From assembly GCF_039871975.1 (NCBI RefSeq), contig NZ_JBDPLL010000001.1: DNA of 64,000 bases. One strand, 5' to 3'. The position numbers were made by a program, and so were the translations under genes. Positions within the stretch are counted from its first letter, which is position 1. Every line of letters begins with the position of its first letter. Below the pieces are notes generated by a model. It did not search any database and had not been told where the DNA came from. It saw only the letters and a program-made list of their open reading frames with translations. This stretch comes from Trichormus_B sp936914905. GTDB taxonomy: Bacteria > Cyanobacteriota > Cyanobacteriia > Cyanobacteriales > Nostocaceae. Shown in pieces: positions 28,036-37,300 of the stretch.

Positions 28036-28115
28036 TGATTAACTCAAGTTAATTAAACGACTTGGATATGGATTTCGTAACTTGAGCAATTTTCGTCTAC
28101 GCAGTTTATTAAACT
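28036..28115 (+). mobile_element. ISL3-family transposase, C-terminal scar
   Basis: LKLIKRLGYGFRNLSNFRLR followed by SLLNWYF is the characteristic end of ISL3-type transposases. About 25 codons remain, fused to the cyanophycinase-like fragment. Confidence 0.65.
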
Positions 28116-28281
28116 GGTACTTTAGTATTAATTCTCCATAAAAGAGACGCAAGAACCATTAAATTATGTTAATAACTGTACAAAAGTATCACAACCTTTG
28201 ATTAAAAAGTTAGTAATTTATTATCATAAAGTGACTGAGGCATTTACGCCTCCACTGACTTTCATCCCCGGACTATAAAGA

Positions 28282-28322
28282 CATTAAACCCTAAAAATCC
28301 CAAAGGTTTTTAGGGTTTAATG
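28282..28322 (-). terminator. Terminator of tpiA
   Basis: A 16-bp perfect stem (CATTAAACCCTAAAAA / TTTTTAGGGTTTAATG) with a 9-nt loop directly after the tpiA stop. A smaller hairpin GAGGC-ATTTAC-GCCTC lies about 45 bp further on. Confidence 0.8.
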
Positions 28323-28331
28323 CCGGCGTTT

Positions 28332-29066
28332 TCAGTCTATTTTCTTATAATTAACAATCCTGGCAAAACTATCAGCTTCTAGACTAGCACCTCCTACAAG
28401 AGCGCCGTCAATTTCTGGTTGTGCCATAATCTCATCAATATTATTTGGTTTGACTGAACCGCCGTATTGAATTGAGACGTTAGGATTAGTCAATTTAGAT
28501 CGAATTAGGCCAATTACCCTATTTGCTTCTGTGGCTTCACAGGTGTCACCAGTTCCTATTGCCCAAATTGGTTCATAAGCAATAACCAAATTCTTTTGAT
28601 TAATGTCCACTAAGTCTTTTTCTAGCTGGGAGATAATCAGTTTTTCTGTTTCCCCTGCATCGCGTTGTTGTTTGGTTTCACCAACACAGAGAATCGGGAT
28701 TAGCCCATGCTTTTGGGCTGCTTTGAGGCGGAGGTTAACGGTTGTGTCTGTTTCGCCAAAGTATTCCCGTCTTTCGCTATGACCAACTATGACATAGCGC
28801 ACACCAATTTCTGTGAGCATGGGAGCAGCAATTTCACCTGTGTAGGCTCCATTTTCTTCCCAGTGGACGTTTTGTGCGCCTAGTTGGATAAGGCTACCAT
28901 GCAAATATTTGGACATGACGCTTAAGTCAGTAAAGGGAGGACACAGTACAACTTCTCGTTCTGAGGGTGTTTCCTCAAGGAGGGGCAGAAATCCGCGTAA
29001 GAATGTTTCGGATTCTGACCAGGTTTTGAACATTTTCCAGTTACCGGCAATAACAATTTTTCGCAC
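28332..29066 (-). CDS. tpiA: Triosephosphate isomerase
   Basis: Interconverts dihydroxyacetone phosphate and glyceraldehyde 3-phosphate in the Calvin cycle and glycolysis. The GTG at 29066 gives 244 aa starting VRKIVIAGNWKMFKTW, the normal family start; the frame stays open to an ATG at 29243, but those 59 residues do not look like TIM sequence. Active-site residues are visible: Asn9 and Lys11 (GNWKM), His96 (VGHSERRE), Glu165 (AYEPIWAIGTG). The phosphate-gripping loop and GGSVKPNN are present. Complete and followed by a strong terminator. Confidence 0.94.
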   Translation of the reverse strand: MRKIVIAGNWKMFKTWSESETFLRGFLPLLEETPSEREVVLCPPFTDLSVMSKYLHGSLIQLGAQNVHWEENGAYTGEIAAPMLTEIGVRYVIVGHSERREYFGETDTTVNLRLKAAQKHGLIPILCVGETKQQRDAGETEKLIISQLEKDLVDINQKNLVIAYEPIWAIGTGDTCEATEANRVIGLIRSKLTNPNVSIQYGGSVKPNNIDEIMAQPEIDGALVGGASLEADSFARIVNYKKID

Positions 29067-29289
29067 AGGTGATTTTGTCAAGATGCTAACGCTACGAGAT
29101 GCATTTTTCACTGTACTACTTTTTCGCACATTCCTTGATCTACTGACTGGGGAAAGTGCTTTGGTTTCTAGTTCCAGGTACAAAGATGCAAAGAAGAGGG
29201 CGCAAAATTTGAGTTGTGTGGCGATCACACAGTTTGCAAGCAATTAAACGTAATTAAATATAACTATATGCTGAAAAATTAATGAGGCT

Positions 29290-30980
29290 CAAATTCTCTT
29301 CCCTGTTACTTTGTCCGCTATTGTTCGTAACCCGCTAATAGTAACACAAGATACAACTGTTATTAAAACGCTCGCCAAAATGAGTGGCATAAGAGCAATT
29401 TGTTCCGTTTCCAAAGCTACTGATAGCCAAACGGATAACTTACTGGTGGAGGTACGCTCTAACTGTGTCCTGGTTGTAGAAGATAATCAACCAGTGGGGA
29501 TTTTTACAGAAAGGGATGTGGTACGACTGGGCGCCCAAAAACGAAATTTAGACAACCTAACTATCCGTAATGTGATGGCTAGGTTGTTGTCACCTTGTAT
29601 GAGTCAGAATTTACTGACCTCTTTTTTGCCGTTAATCTACTCCAACACCATCGCATTCGCCATTTACCAGTGGTTGATGAGCAAAATAAACTCGTTGGAT
29701 TGCTGACTCACGAAAGTTTGCGGCAAAAATCACGCCCAGTAGATTTGTTGCGGTTGCGGCTTGTGAATGAAGTAATGACGAGAAGAGTGATTTGTGCGGC
29801 TCATCATGTTTCCATATTAGCGATCGCTCGCTTAATGGCAGAAAATCGAGTTAGTTCCGTCATGATTGTGCAAACACAGCAATCCCGAAAAATTCCCGTT
29901 GGTATTGTAAGTGGGCGTGATATTGTATAGTTCCAAGCCTGAAACTTGAATTCTGAAACCTGTTCAGCACAGGCTGTTATGAATACACCTGTTTTCTGTG
30001 TCAATGCCGATGAATCTCTGTGGACTGTGCAGCAGATAATGGAGCAGCGATTGATTCAGCGTTTAGCAGTGACAGGAACACAAGGGGAACTGCTAGGCAT
30101 TGTTACCCACAGCAGCATTTTACAAGTCCTTCAGCCCTCGGAATTATATAAATTAACAGAAGTAAGTAGTAACAGAAGTAAGTAGGTGGGCGGAAAAATT
30201 TCTAACTACGTCATGGCGAATGCAGCAAAGGGGAATCAAGCAATCACAGGGGTTTCAAGTAATTTATATTTTGTTACATAGCTATCTTTATTTGTGTCTA
30301 CCTACTTATTAGAAAAAAAGTATTGCAATTAGAAGCCGAGAAAATAGAACCATTAGAAAATCGCAATGTTCAACTAAAACAGGAAGTAGGCGAGCAAACC
30401 ATCACACTCAGGAAAAAATAAAGTGCGAGCAGTTAATTACTAAAGTTGCTTCTCAAATTCGCTCATCTATAGACTTACAAGATATTCAGATTTACAAGAT
30501 ATTCTCAATACCACAGTTGCAGAAATCAGATCGCTGTTGAAGTGAGATCGCGTCATTATCTACCAATTCCATCCCAATTTAACTGGGATAGTGATCATTA
30601 CTACATGGAGAAAATTTATGGGGTTTGTTGTGTATTCATCAATGTTCTGAACCCCTTCATTGGGAAGAGTTTTAGATTGAACTTGTCAAACAAATAGCCA
30701 ACCAATTACCGATCGCCATTTAACAAGCGGATCTATTTGAACAATTACAAATATCTCTAGTGCAAGAAAAAGAAATCAGCAAGATCCGATCACGCTTTAT
30801 TTCCATGGCATCCCATGAATTTCGCACACCATTAGCGATCATTTCCTGATCTACAGGGATTTTACAAAATTTTAGCGCTCGTCTGAATGCAGAAAAAAAA
30901 CAGGGACATCTAGAGACTATCCAAAAAACCATCCAGCATATTGTCCAAGCTCTTGATCATGTCCTCATAATCAGCAATTA
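29290..30980 (+). pseudogene. CBS-GAF-histidine kinase sensor, decayed and split by a MITE
   Basis: Joined frames give a cyanobacterial multi-domain sensor kinase: four CBS-like motifs (SAIVRNPLIVTQDTTV; FTERDVVRLGAQ; HRIRHLPVVDEQNKLVGLL; VNADESLWTVQQIMEQRLIQ), a coiled segment LEAEKIEPLENRNVQLKQEV, a GAF start (LLITK..SQIRSSIDLQDIL) and the HisKA H-box FISMASHEFRTPLAIIS. Frameshifts near 29600 and 29935, stops near 30420 and 30849, and a 130-bp MITE at 30179-30308 break it. The catalytic HATPase domain is missing. The signal sensed by CBS and GAF domains (often nucleotides) is unknown. Confidence 0.8.
30179..30308. mobile_element. MITE family A, copy 1
   Basis: A 130-bp element starting TAAGTAGGTGGGCGGAAAAA and ending ACCTACTTA, with TAAGTAGGT / ACCTACTTA terminal inverted repeats. 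It is nearly identical in length and sequence to 40990-41119 and lies inside the histidine kinase pseudogene. No coding frame. Confidence 0.85.
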
Positions 30981-31381
30981 TCAGTTTTCAGTATTGTGGA
31001 ATTATGAATTATTCCTATCTCCTCAATATTTCGGGGAAGGAATTATTGGGGCATCGATGAACAACCAAAGGATTAAGAGAAGACTGGAATTTACATTAAG
31101 GGGTGGATCTAGCGAAGCTGTCATCAGGGGCAAGATAGTCTGGAAACTATTGCTATATCTACGCTATAGTAGAGCATTTTTGACCTCGAACTAGAATTTC
31201 TACATGGCTGATTGCTGAAGCCTGATAGTTGAATGCTTACAAGGAAGTTGAGATTGTCTGCAAGTAACAAAAGCCTCTGAATACAATACATATTTGTGCA
31301 AATTTCCCCTAACTAACGGCTAATATCGTGTTTGTTTGCTTACGATCAATAAAGAGGTTAATCAAAAATCCGAAAATTGAC
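30981..31381. other. Intergenic / decayed region, 400 bp
   Basis: Sequence where the kinase HATPase domain would be expected, but no such motif is visible. A 66-codon frame at 30994-31194 has no recognised domain. Confidence 0.4.
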
Positions 31382-32836
31382 ATGACATCAACGTTACCCC
31401 AACCTGAAGACAGTGATTCACCCAACTGGGAAGAAGAACTAGATAGCGCCATCTTTACGTTTGAAGATATTCAAGCGGAACTCAACTATACACAAGCAAA
31501 AACAGCACTGCGTAATTTAGTCAACAATCTTGACCTCAGCATCCAGGAAAAATCTGGGTTGGAAGCTGAAATTGCAGACTTAGAAACCATGCTTTTAAAA
31601 CTAGAAAGTATGGTGGTGCAGATTGCGGCATTTGGGATGGTAGGACGTGGTAAGTCTTCTCTACTCAATGCTTTGGTGGGTCAGGCTGTATTTGAAACTG
31701 GCCCCTTGCATGGTGTTACCCGTGCAGAACAAAAGGTGAATTGGCGTATCAGTGAAGAAGCAATCGGTACTTTAAGAGTGACTTTACCTGCTACTGGACA
31801 GTCCCAAGTGGAATTAATTGATACTCCGGGATTAGACGAAGTTGACGGTGAAACCCGCGCTGCGTTAGCCGAACAGGTTGCAAAACAAGCCGATTTAATT
31901 CTGTTTGTGATTTCTGGGGATATGACCAAGATTGAACAGGTGGCGCTTTCCCAGTTACGAGAAGTAGGTAAACCGATTATTTTGGTGTTTAACAAAGTTG
32001 ACCAGTATCCAGATGCTGATCGGATTGCAATTTACAAGAAAATCCGAGATGACAGGGTAAGAGAGTTGCTTTCACCTGAAGAAATTATCATGTCTGCGGC
32101 TTCACCTTTGGTAAAAACTGCTGTACTTCGTGCTGATGGTAGCAAGAGTATACAATTGCGTCAGTGTCATGCTCAAGTGGATGAACTAAAACTGAAAATT
32201 TTAGAAATTCTACATCGGGAAGGTAAGGCTTTAGTGGCGCTAAATTCCATGCTTTATGCTGATACAGTGAATGAGCAAGTTGTCCAGCGTAAACTGATGA
32301 TTCGGGAACAGAATGCTAAGGAGTTGATTTGGAAAGCTGTAATGACCAAAGCTATTGCGATCGCACTTAATCCTGTGACTGTAGTTGATATCCTTAGTAG
32401 TGTGGTCATTGATATTGCCTTAATTTTAGGTTTATCTAAACTCTACGGGATCCCGATGACAGAAAGCGGTGCTGTAAAATTACTACAAAAAATTGCCCTG
32501 AGTATGGGTGGTATCGGAGCCAGTGAACTACTGGCAAACTTGGGGTTAAGTGGGTTAAAAACCTTACTGGGTATCTCTGCATCAGCCACAGCCGGAGTCG
32601 CCCTTGTCCCCTATATATCCGTAGCCATAACACAAGCGGGAGTAGCTAGTGTTTCTTCTTATAGTATTGGTGAAGTCACCAAGGCTTATTTAGCTAATGG
32701 GGCAACTTGGGGGCCAGAAGGACCAAAAGCAGTCGTTAGTCGCATTTTATCGACTCTAGATCAAACTTCTATTTTGAACCGGATTAAAGATGAATTATTG
32801 ACAAAGGTAAGAGGTAGAAAACAGACTAAAGAATAA
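31382..32836 (+). CDS. Membrane-associated dynamin/Era-like GTPase (DUF697-type C-terminus)
   Basis: GTP-binding protein of the cyanobacterial GTPase/DUF697 group. The ATG at 31382 gives 484 aa starting MTSTLPQPEDSDSPNWEEEL; the upstream ATG at 31328 would add 18 basic residues. G1 is GMVGRGKS (85-92), G3 is DTPGLDE (147-153), G4 is NKVD (204-207). The C-terminal 180 residues are hydrophobic, with segments such as VVIDIALILGLSKLYGIPMT and SATAGVALVPYISVAITQAG, suggesting membrane insertion. A short coiled coil precedes the G domain. Role unknown; related proteins shape membranes or act in ribosome biogenesis. Complete amid decayed neighbours. Confidence 0.85.
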   Translation: MTSTLPQPEDSDSPNWEEELDSAIFTFEDIQAELNYTQAKTALRNLVNNLDLSIQEKSGLEAEIADLETMLLKLESMVVQIAAFGMVGRGKSSLLNALVGQAVFETGPLHGVTRAEQKVNWRISEEAIGTLRVTLPATGQSQVELIDTPGLDEVDGETRAALAEQVAKQADLILFVISGDMTKIEQVALSQLREVGKPIILVFNKVDQYPDADRIAIYKKIRDDRVRELLSPEEIIMSAASPLVKTAVLRADGSKSIQLRQCHAQVDELKLKILEILHREGKALVALNSMLYADTVNEQVVQRKLMIREQNAKELIWKAVMTKAIAIALNPVTVVDILSSVVIDIALILGLSKLYGIPMTESGAVKLLQKIALSMGGIGASELLANLGLSGLKTLLGISASATAGVALVPYISVAITQAGVASVSSYSIGEVTKAYLANGATWGPEGPKAVVSRILSTLDQTSILNRIKDELLTKVRGRKQTKE

Positions 32837-33106
32837 CATAGAGCGGATTTGTCGCTAACGCACCCTGCAAGATCAGCGATCGCACAGATTGTAGTTATCC
32901 ATCTTTTTTCACTTATATTTGAGGGGCGACAACCGAGGTGAAAGCAAGACAGGAAAAAGTTTCAGGTGATATAAGCCCTGAGAAAATGGAGAGAAAAACC
33001 GTGCTTATTCACAATAAACCATGCGGTTATTAGACACCTATCTGTGAGGGACAGTTTGATGATAGAAAAGAATGGTCTCGTCAAAATAACAAGACCAAAC
33101 AAATAA

Positions 33107-33300
33107 ATGCTACCGTCATTTTATCAGGAAATCCTAGAAAAATACCTGAGCAATAGACAGTTAATCACCCTCAAAATACTGGTGTGGGTACTTCAAACTC
33201 AGAAAGAAGTAAGAATAGAAAGATTAGCAGCCAACCTGCCGTTACCAATACAAGAAAACAGCCGTCGTCGTCATCTACAAAGATTAGACCTCTTGCAGAA
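33107..33300 (+). pseudogene. IS4-like transposase, N-terminal remnant
   Basis: MLPSFYQEILEKYLSNRQLI and TLKILVWVLQTQKEVRIERL followed by PLPIQENSRRRHLQR is the recognisable start of a cyanobacterial IS4-type transposase. It is cut after about 60 codons exactly where MITE family B copy 1 begins, so the last residues (LDLLQN) belong to the MITE. Confidence 0.7.
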
Positions 33301-33452
33301 TTAATTTTATGTTATAATGGGGCCTTATCTTTGTTTTAGCCAAAAGTTAGAGTTACACGGTTATGTTTGAATTAGCGAGCGCAAAGAACACCAAGAATAC
33401 GTAAAATCTAAAGCTTTTTACGATACCACAGAAACAATTTAGCAAGAGGTCT
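33286..33452. mobile_element. MITE family B, copy 1
   Basis: A 167-bp element with terminal inverted repeats AGACCTCTTGC / GCAAGAGGTCT. The interior matches the reverse complement of 43581-43750 (shared blocks include GCCAAAAGTTAGAGTTACAC and CCACAGAAACAATTT). Inserted in the IS4-like transposase. Confidence 0.85.
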
Positions 33453-33541
33453 TTTAAAAAATAAAATGCCTTGAGTGTAGTGCTACTAGGGTTTCCAATC
33501 ATTGAAGAAATTTTAGCAAGCTCATTTAAACAGCCATCAAA

Positions 33542-33589
33542 ATATATGTTCAACGTTATATATGTTCAACATAATATATGTTCAACGTT
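33542..33589. repeat. 16-bp tandem repeat, 3 copies
   Basis: Three head-to-tail copies of ATATATGTTCAACGTT (middle copy ends CATA), 33542-33557, 33558-33573, 33574-33589. Confidence 0.9.
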
Positions 33590-33855
33590 GTGGCATTGAA
33601 GCTATGTTGAAAGTTTGTAAAACTGGCGGTTATAATTGAGAAGGTTCTCAAACCTCATCACGATATACTTATACGCCTAATTTTAGTGATTGCTTTGGCA
33701 ATGACTTCTGCATGGTTACAAAGTCAGAAAACTCAATTTCAAAGAGAACAATCGTATGTTTGTCGTCCTTGTGAAAATAAAAGAAGCAGAAGAAGACACA
33801 GTGCTTTTGGGATAGGTTTATATGGTTCTAGTTGGATAGTTTCTATGAATTGAGT
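33590..33855 (+). pseudogene. IS4-like transposase, C-terminal remnant
   Basis: GIEAMLKVCKTGGYN, a stop, then in another frame LILVIALAMTSAWLQSQKTQ and RRRHSAFGIGLYGSSWIVSM. This is the usual C-terminal section of IS4-type transposases (the catalytic Glu region lies at the GIEAMLK motif). It may be the other end of the element whose N-terminus is at 33107; the catalytic centre between them is deleted. Confidence 0.6.
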
Positions 33856-33961
33856 GTCAATAATTGGTTCTTTTAATGATGGCTGACGTTCGAAATAAGC
33901 TACCATTTTATCAGCAGGGCTCAGGGTTATGATGCTTATCCAGCAACCTATGCAAGCCTCT

Positions 33962-34093
33962 TTATCACCCCCTCAAGGGATGCCCTTGTGCTTCCAAGAA
34001 TAGCCCCAGCATTGTTTCTAGGTTCTGTTTTTGATATTTCGTAGGCATCAATTCTTTGAGGTTGTAAACTAAGTCTTGGGCGTGGGCAAGCAT
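33962..34093 (-). pseudogene. IS701-like transposase, N-terminal remnant
   Basis: Minus-strand MLAHAQDLVYNLKELMPTKY followed by NLETMLGLFLEAQGHPL, ending in a stop after 42 codons. This is the start of a transposase common in cyanobacteria. The rest is gone. Confidence 0.6.
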
Positions 34094-34170
34094 TGTCTTG
34101 CTTTTTTAGGAAAAATACTTCACGCCCTTTTTCTCATATTTTGAGAAAACTGATAGGTAAAACTTTGAGA

Positions 34171-34205
34171 GTATAAAACCCTGACAGTGCGCCAGGGTTT
34201 TATAC
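34171..34205. terminator. Perfect 13-bp stem hairpin
   Basis: GTATAAAACCCTG, 9-nt loop, CAGGGTTTTATAC, about 100 bp before nrdJ. A terminator shape, perhaps left from an earlier gene or a mobile element end. Confidence 0.55.
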
Positions 34206-34310
34206 TTAGACTAAAGTAAGGTCATAATTTACACAAGAGTAGACATAGCGCAAAGTGGTAAATTTAGCAATCTTCCATCCTCTAACTACTTGGCGTTATA
34301 GTCTTAATTT

Positions 34311-37300
34311 GTGATTCAGCAACAAGACCTTATTATGGTTCAAGAACTGGAACGTAAACGCCAGAGTGCATCTTTCCCCGAATCTGCTCCAGCAGCCAAT
34401 CCTGTATTTTTTAGAACCTACAGCCGTCGTACAGAGGCCGGTTTAAGAGAATCATGGAATGAAGTATGCGATCGCACACTTAAAGGCTTAGTCGAATTAG
34501 GCAAACTGAGCCGCGAAGAAGCCGCCGTCTTAGATAAAATGCAGCGCAACATGAGAGCTTTACCCAGCGGACGCTGGTTGTGGGTAGGAGGAACCAACTG
34601 GTTAACCAAACCCAAAAACTTCTCCGGTGCTTATAACTGTACCTCCACCAACCTCCTAGACTGGAAAGCCTTCGGTTTAATGATGGACCTAGCCATGATG
34701 GGTTGTGGTACAGGAGCAGTGATAGAACCACAGTATATTAAAAAGCTGCCCATTATCCGCAATCGCCTAAATATCACCGTCAAAAGTGAAATTGGTAGCA
34801 CTCCTAAGGAACAGCGTCGTGAATTTACACAAACCCATATAGAAGGTAACACCGCTACTATCTACGTCGGAGACAGTCGTGAAGGTTGGGTAGAATCCTA
34901 TCAAACCCTTTTAGAACTTTCCAGCGATGAACGCTTTACAGGTGACGTTCAGGTATTTGTAGATATTAGCGATGTGCGTCAATCAGGGGAAACCCTCAAA
35001 GGCTTTGGCGGTATGGCTAATCCTGTGAAGTTGCCTGGATTGTATCACCGTTGTGCCTCTATTCTCAATAAGGCTTTAGGTAGACAATTAAACTCAGTTG
35101 AATGCTGTTTATTAATTGATGAAGCTGCTGTTACAATTGTTGCTGGAAATATTCGTCGCTGTCTTCCTGAAGATGCCTTAGTTCATACATCCAAAGGTCT
35201 TGTACCCATTCGGGATGTGCAAGTCGGTGACTTGGTACAAACTCCTTTAGGATTTCGTCGAGTAGTTGATAAATTCGACCAAGGATTTCAGGATGTCTAT
35301 GAAGTTGAAACTGATGCAACTTACCCTAGAGCAACTTTAAACCACAAACAAGCAGTTTTAGCAGATGCTAAAGGTGAAGTTAACTGGAAATCAGTTGCAA
35401 GTTTAGTGGAAGGGGATCGCCTGCTTCATAATACACAAATCCTACCTGGTACAGTTACCCATCTTCCTGCTGATTGTACAGAATCCAGACCTTCCCAAAG
35501 CCGAACAATAAAGGCTCTGCTCGTTCCTGATCTCACACCTGAAGTAGCTTGGCTAATAGGATTGACTCACGGTGATGGCTATGTTGCCCTTGGTCGTAAT
35601 AAGTACGATAAGCCCTATGGCCATGTTCAATGGTCAATGAATAGCTTACAGATCGAACAAACAGCAAGAATTCAAGCCAAAATAGATTCTGCCTTGGCTT
35701 TATTTGGATTGACTGCTATTCATAGCGTGACCAAAGGTGAAAATACTGCCAAGTCAATTTGTTCTTCCATCCGACTGGCTGAATACTTTCATAGCTATAT
35801 TAAGCAGCCTAATGTTCCCTTAATAATTCCTAGTTTTATTTTGCAAGGTTCAGTAGATATTAGATCTGCTTACTTAGCTGGATTAATGGACAGTGATGGA
35901 GCACTTAATAATCAGCCTCCCCATCTAGTTACATCAGTTTATCGCTCATTTATTAGACAAGTTGGTACTGTTTTATCCAGCTTAGGTATCGCTGCAAGAA
36001 CTACCACAACTCGTCCAGAAAAGCAGAAATGGCAAGTTAAGTACAACCTGACACTACCTGCCCTTAAACATCGTTATAACGCCCTAATTGCCCCCCATTC
36101 AGTTAAGGGAGAACTGCATCAGGGACTCAAAATGTATGGTCTTACTGTTCCTGGTGTGATGATGTGCGAGGCTTACACCTACAGCGAAATGCGGGAAATG
36201 GGTTTCCAGGGTTCTTGCACTGTTGATGCCAACTATGAACGCTATATAGCTGAAGCTGATATCTCACTGGATATTGCTGTCACAGTCAAAGGTTTAGGCA
36301 GTTACGATCATGTTCAAACTTATGACATTGAAGTGGAAGAAGCCCATTGTTTTTACTGTGACGGTTATCTGACGCATAACTCAGCTGGGATGAGACAATT
36401 CGTTGCAGAAGATGAACAAGGCGCAACTGCCAAAGATAACTTATGGCAACAAGATACAGAAGGCAACTGGCGCATAGATCCAGAACGTGATTCTTTGCGG
36501 ATGGCGAACCATACAAGAGTATTTCATCGCAAACCAACATTAGAAGAATCTATTGCTGCCGTACGTAAGCAGTATTACAGTGGTGAAGGAGCAATTCAAT
36601 GGGCTGGTGAAGCAGTCGCTAGAGCGAATGCTGACTTACTAAATACACCAGAATTGAAAACTGAGTTTCTGCAGGCTTACGACCAAGGAAAAGCTCAGGA
36701 TTGGATAAAAGAATACTATCCTGAAATTGATCCTGATGAGCTAGAACATAGAATAAGTAGGTTTGGGTTAAACCCGTGCGGAGAAATTATAGGCAGTAAT
36801 TTTCACTGCAATTTGTCTGAGGTACACTTAAACCAACTTGACCCCGACAACTACAAAGAACAAGAGGAAGCATTTACCGCAGGGGCGCTTTCCGTAGCCG
36901 CACTGTTAAATCACAAATTTCAAGAACCTCGCTATCAATACAGTCGGGAACTTGATCCCATTGTCGGCGTTTCCTTCACTGGTTTATTTGATTTCTTTGT
37001 CCATGCTTTTGGTGTGGACTGGCTGCGCTGGTGGGAGCAAGGCAGACCAGAAACACCCGGAGGAATAGTGTTTAAACGTGGTGAGCAAAAATATCTCAGC
37101 AAATGGAGAGAAATCGTACATAAAGCCGTTTGGGAATATTGCGACAGGCACAACATCAAATGCCCTAATCGTTGTACCACAGTGCAGCCCTCTGGCTGTC
37201 TTGATCGCACAGCATTACGGATCTTTGATCAAGGTTTGCTTTATGCTGATGAAATACTCAATCCAGGTAGTGGTGAAACCGTCAACTTAAACTTGAGTGT

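Noticed and set aside
28332..29243. 303-aa version of triosephosphate isomerase
   Set aside because: The extra 59 residues do not resemble TIM or a targeting peptide; the GTG at 29066 gives the normal length.
33286..33452. Possible CRISPR-like repeat pair with 43581-43750
   Set aside because: Only two inverted copies of a 168-bp element with terminal inverted repeats; no spacer structure.
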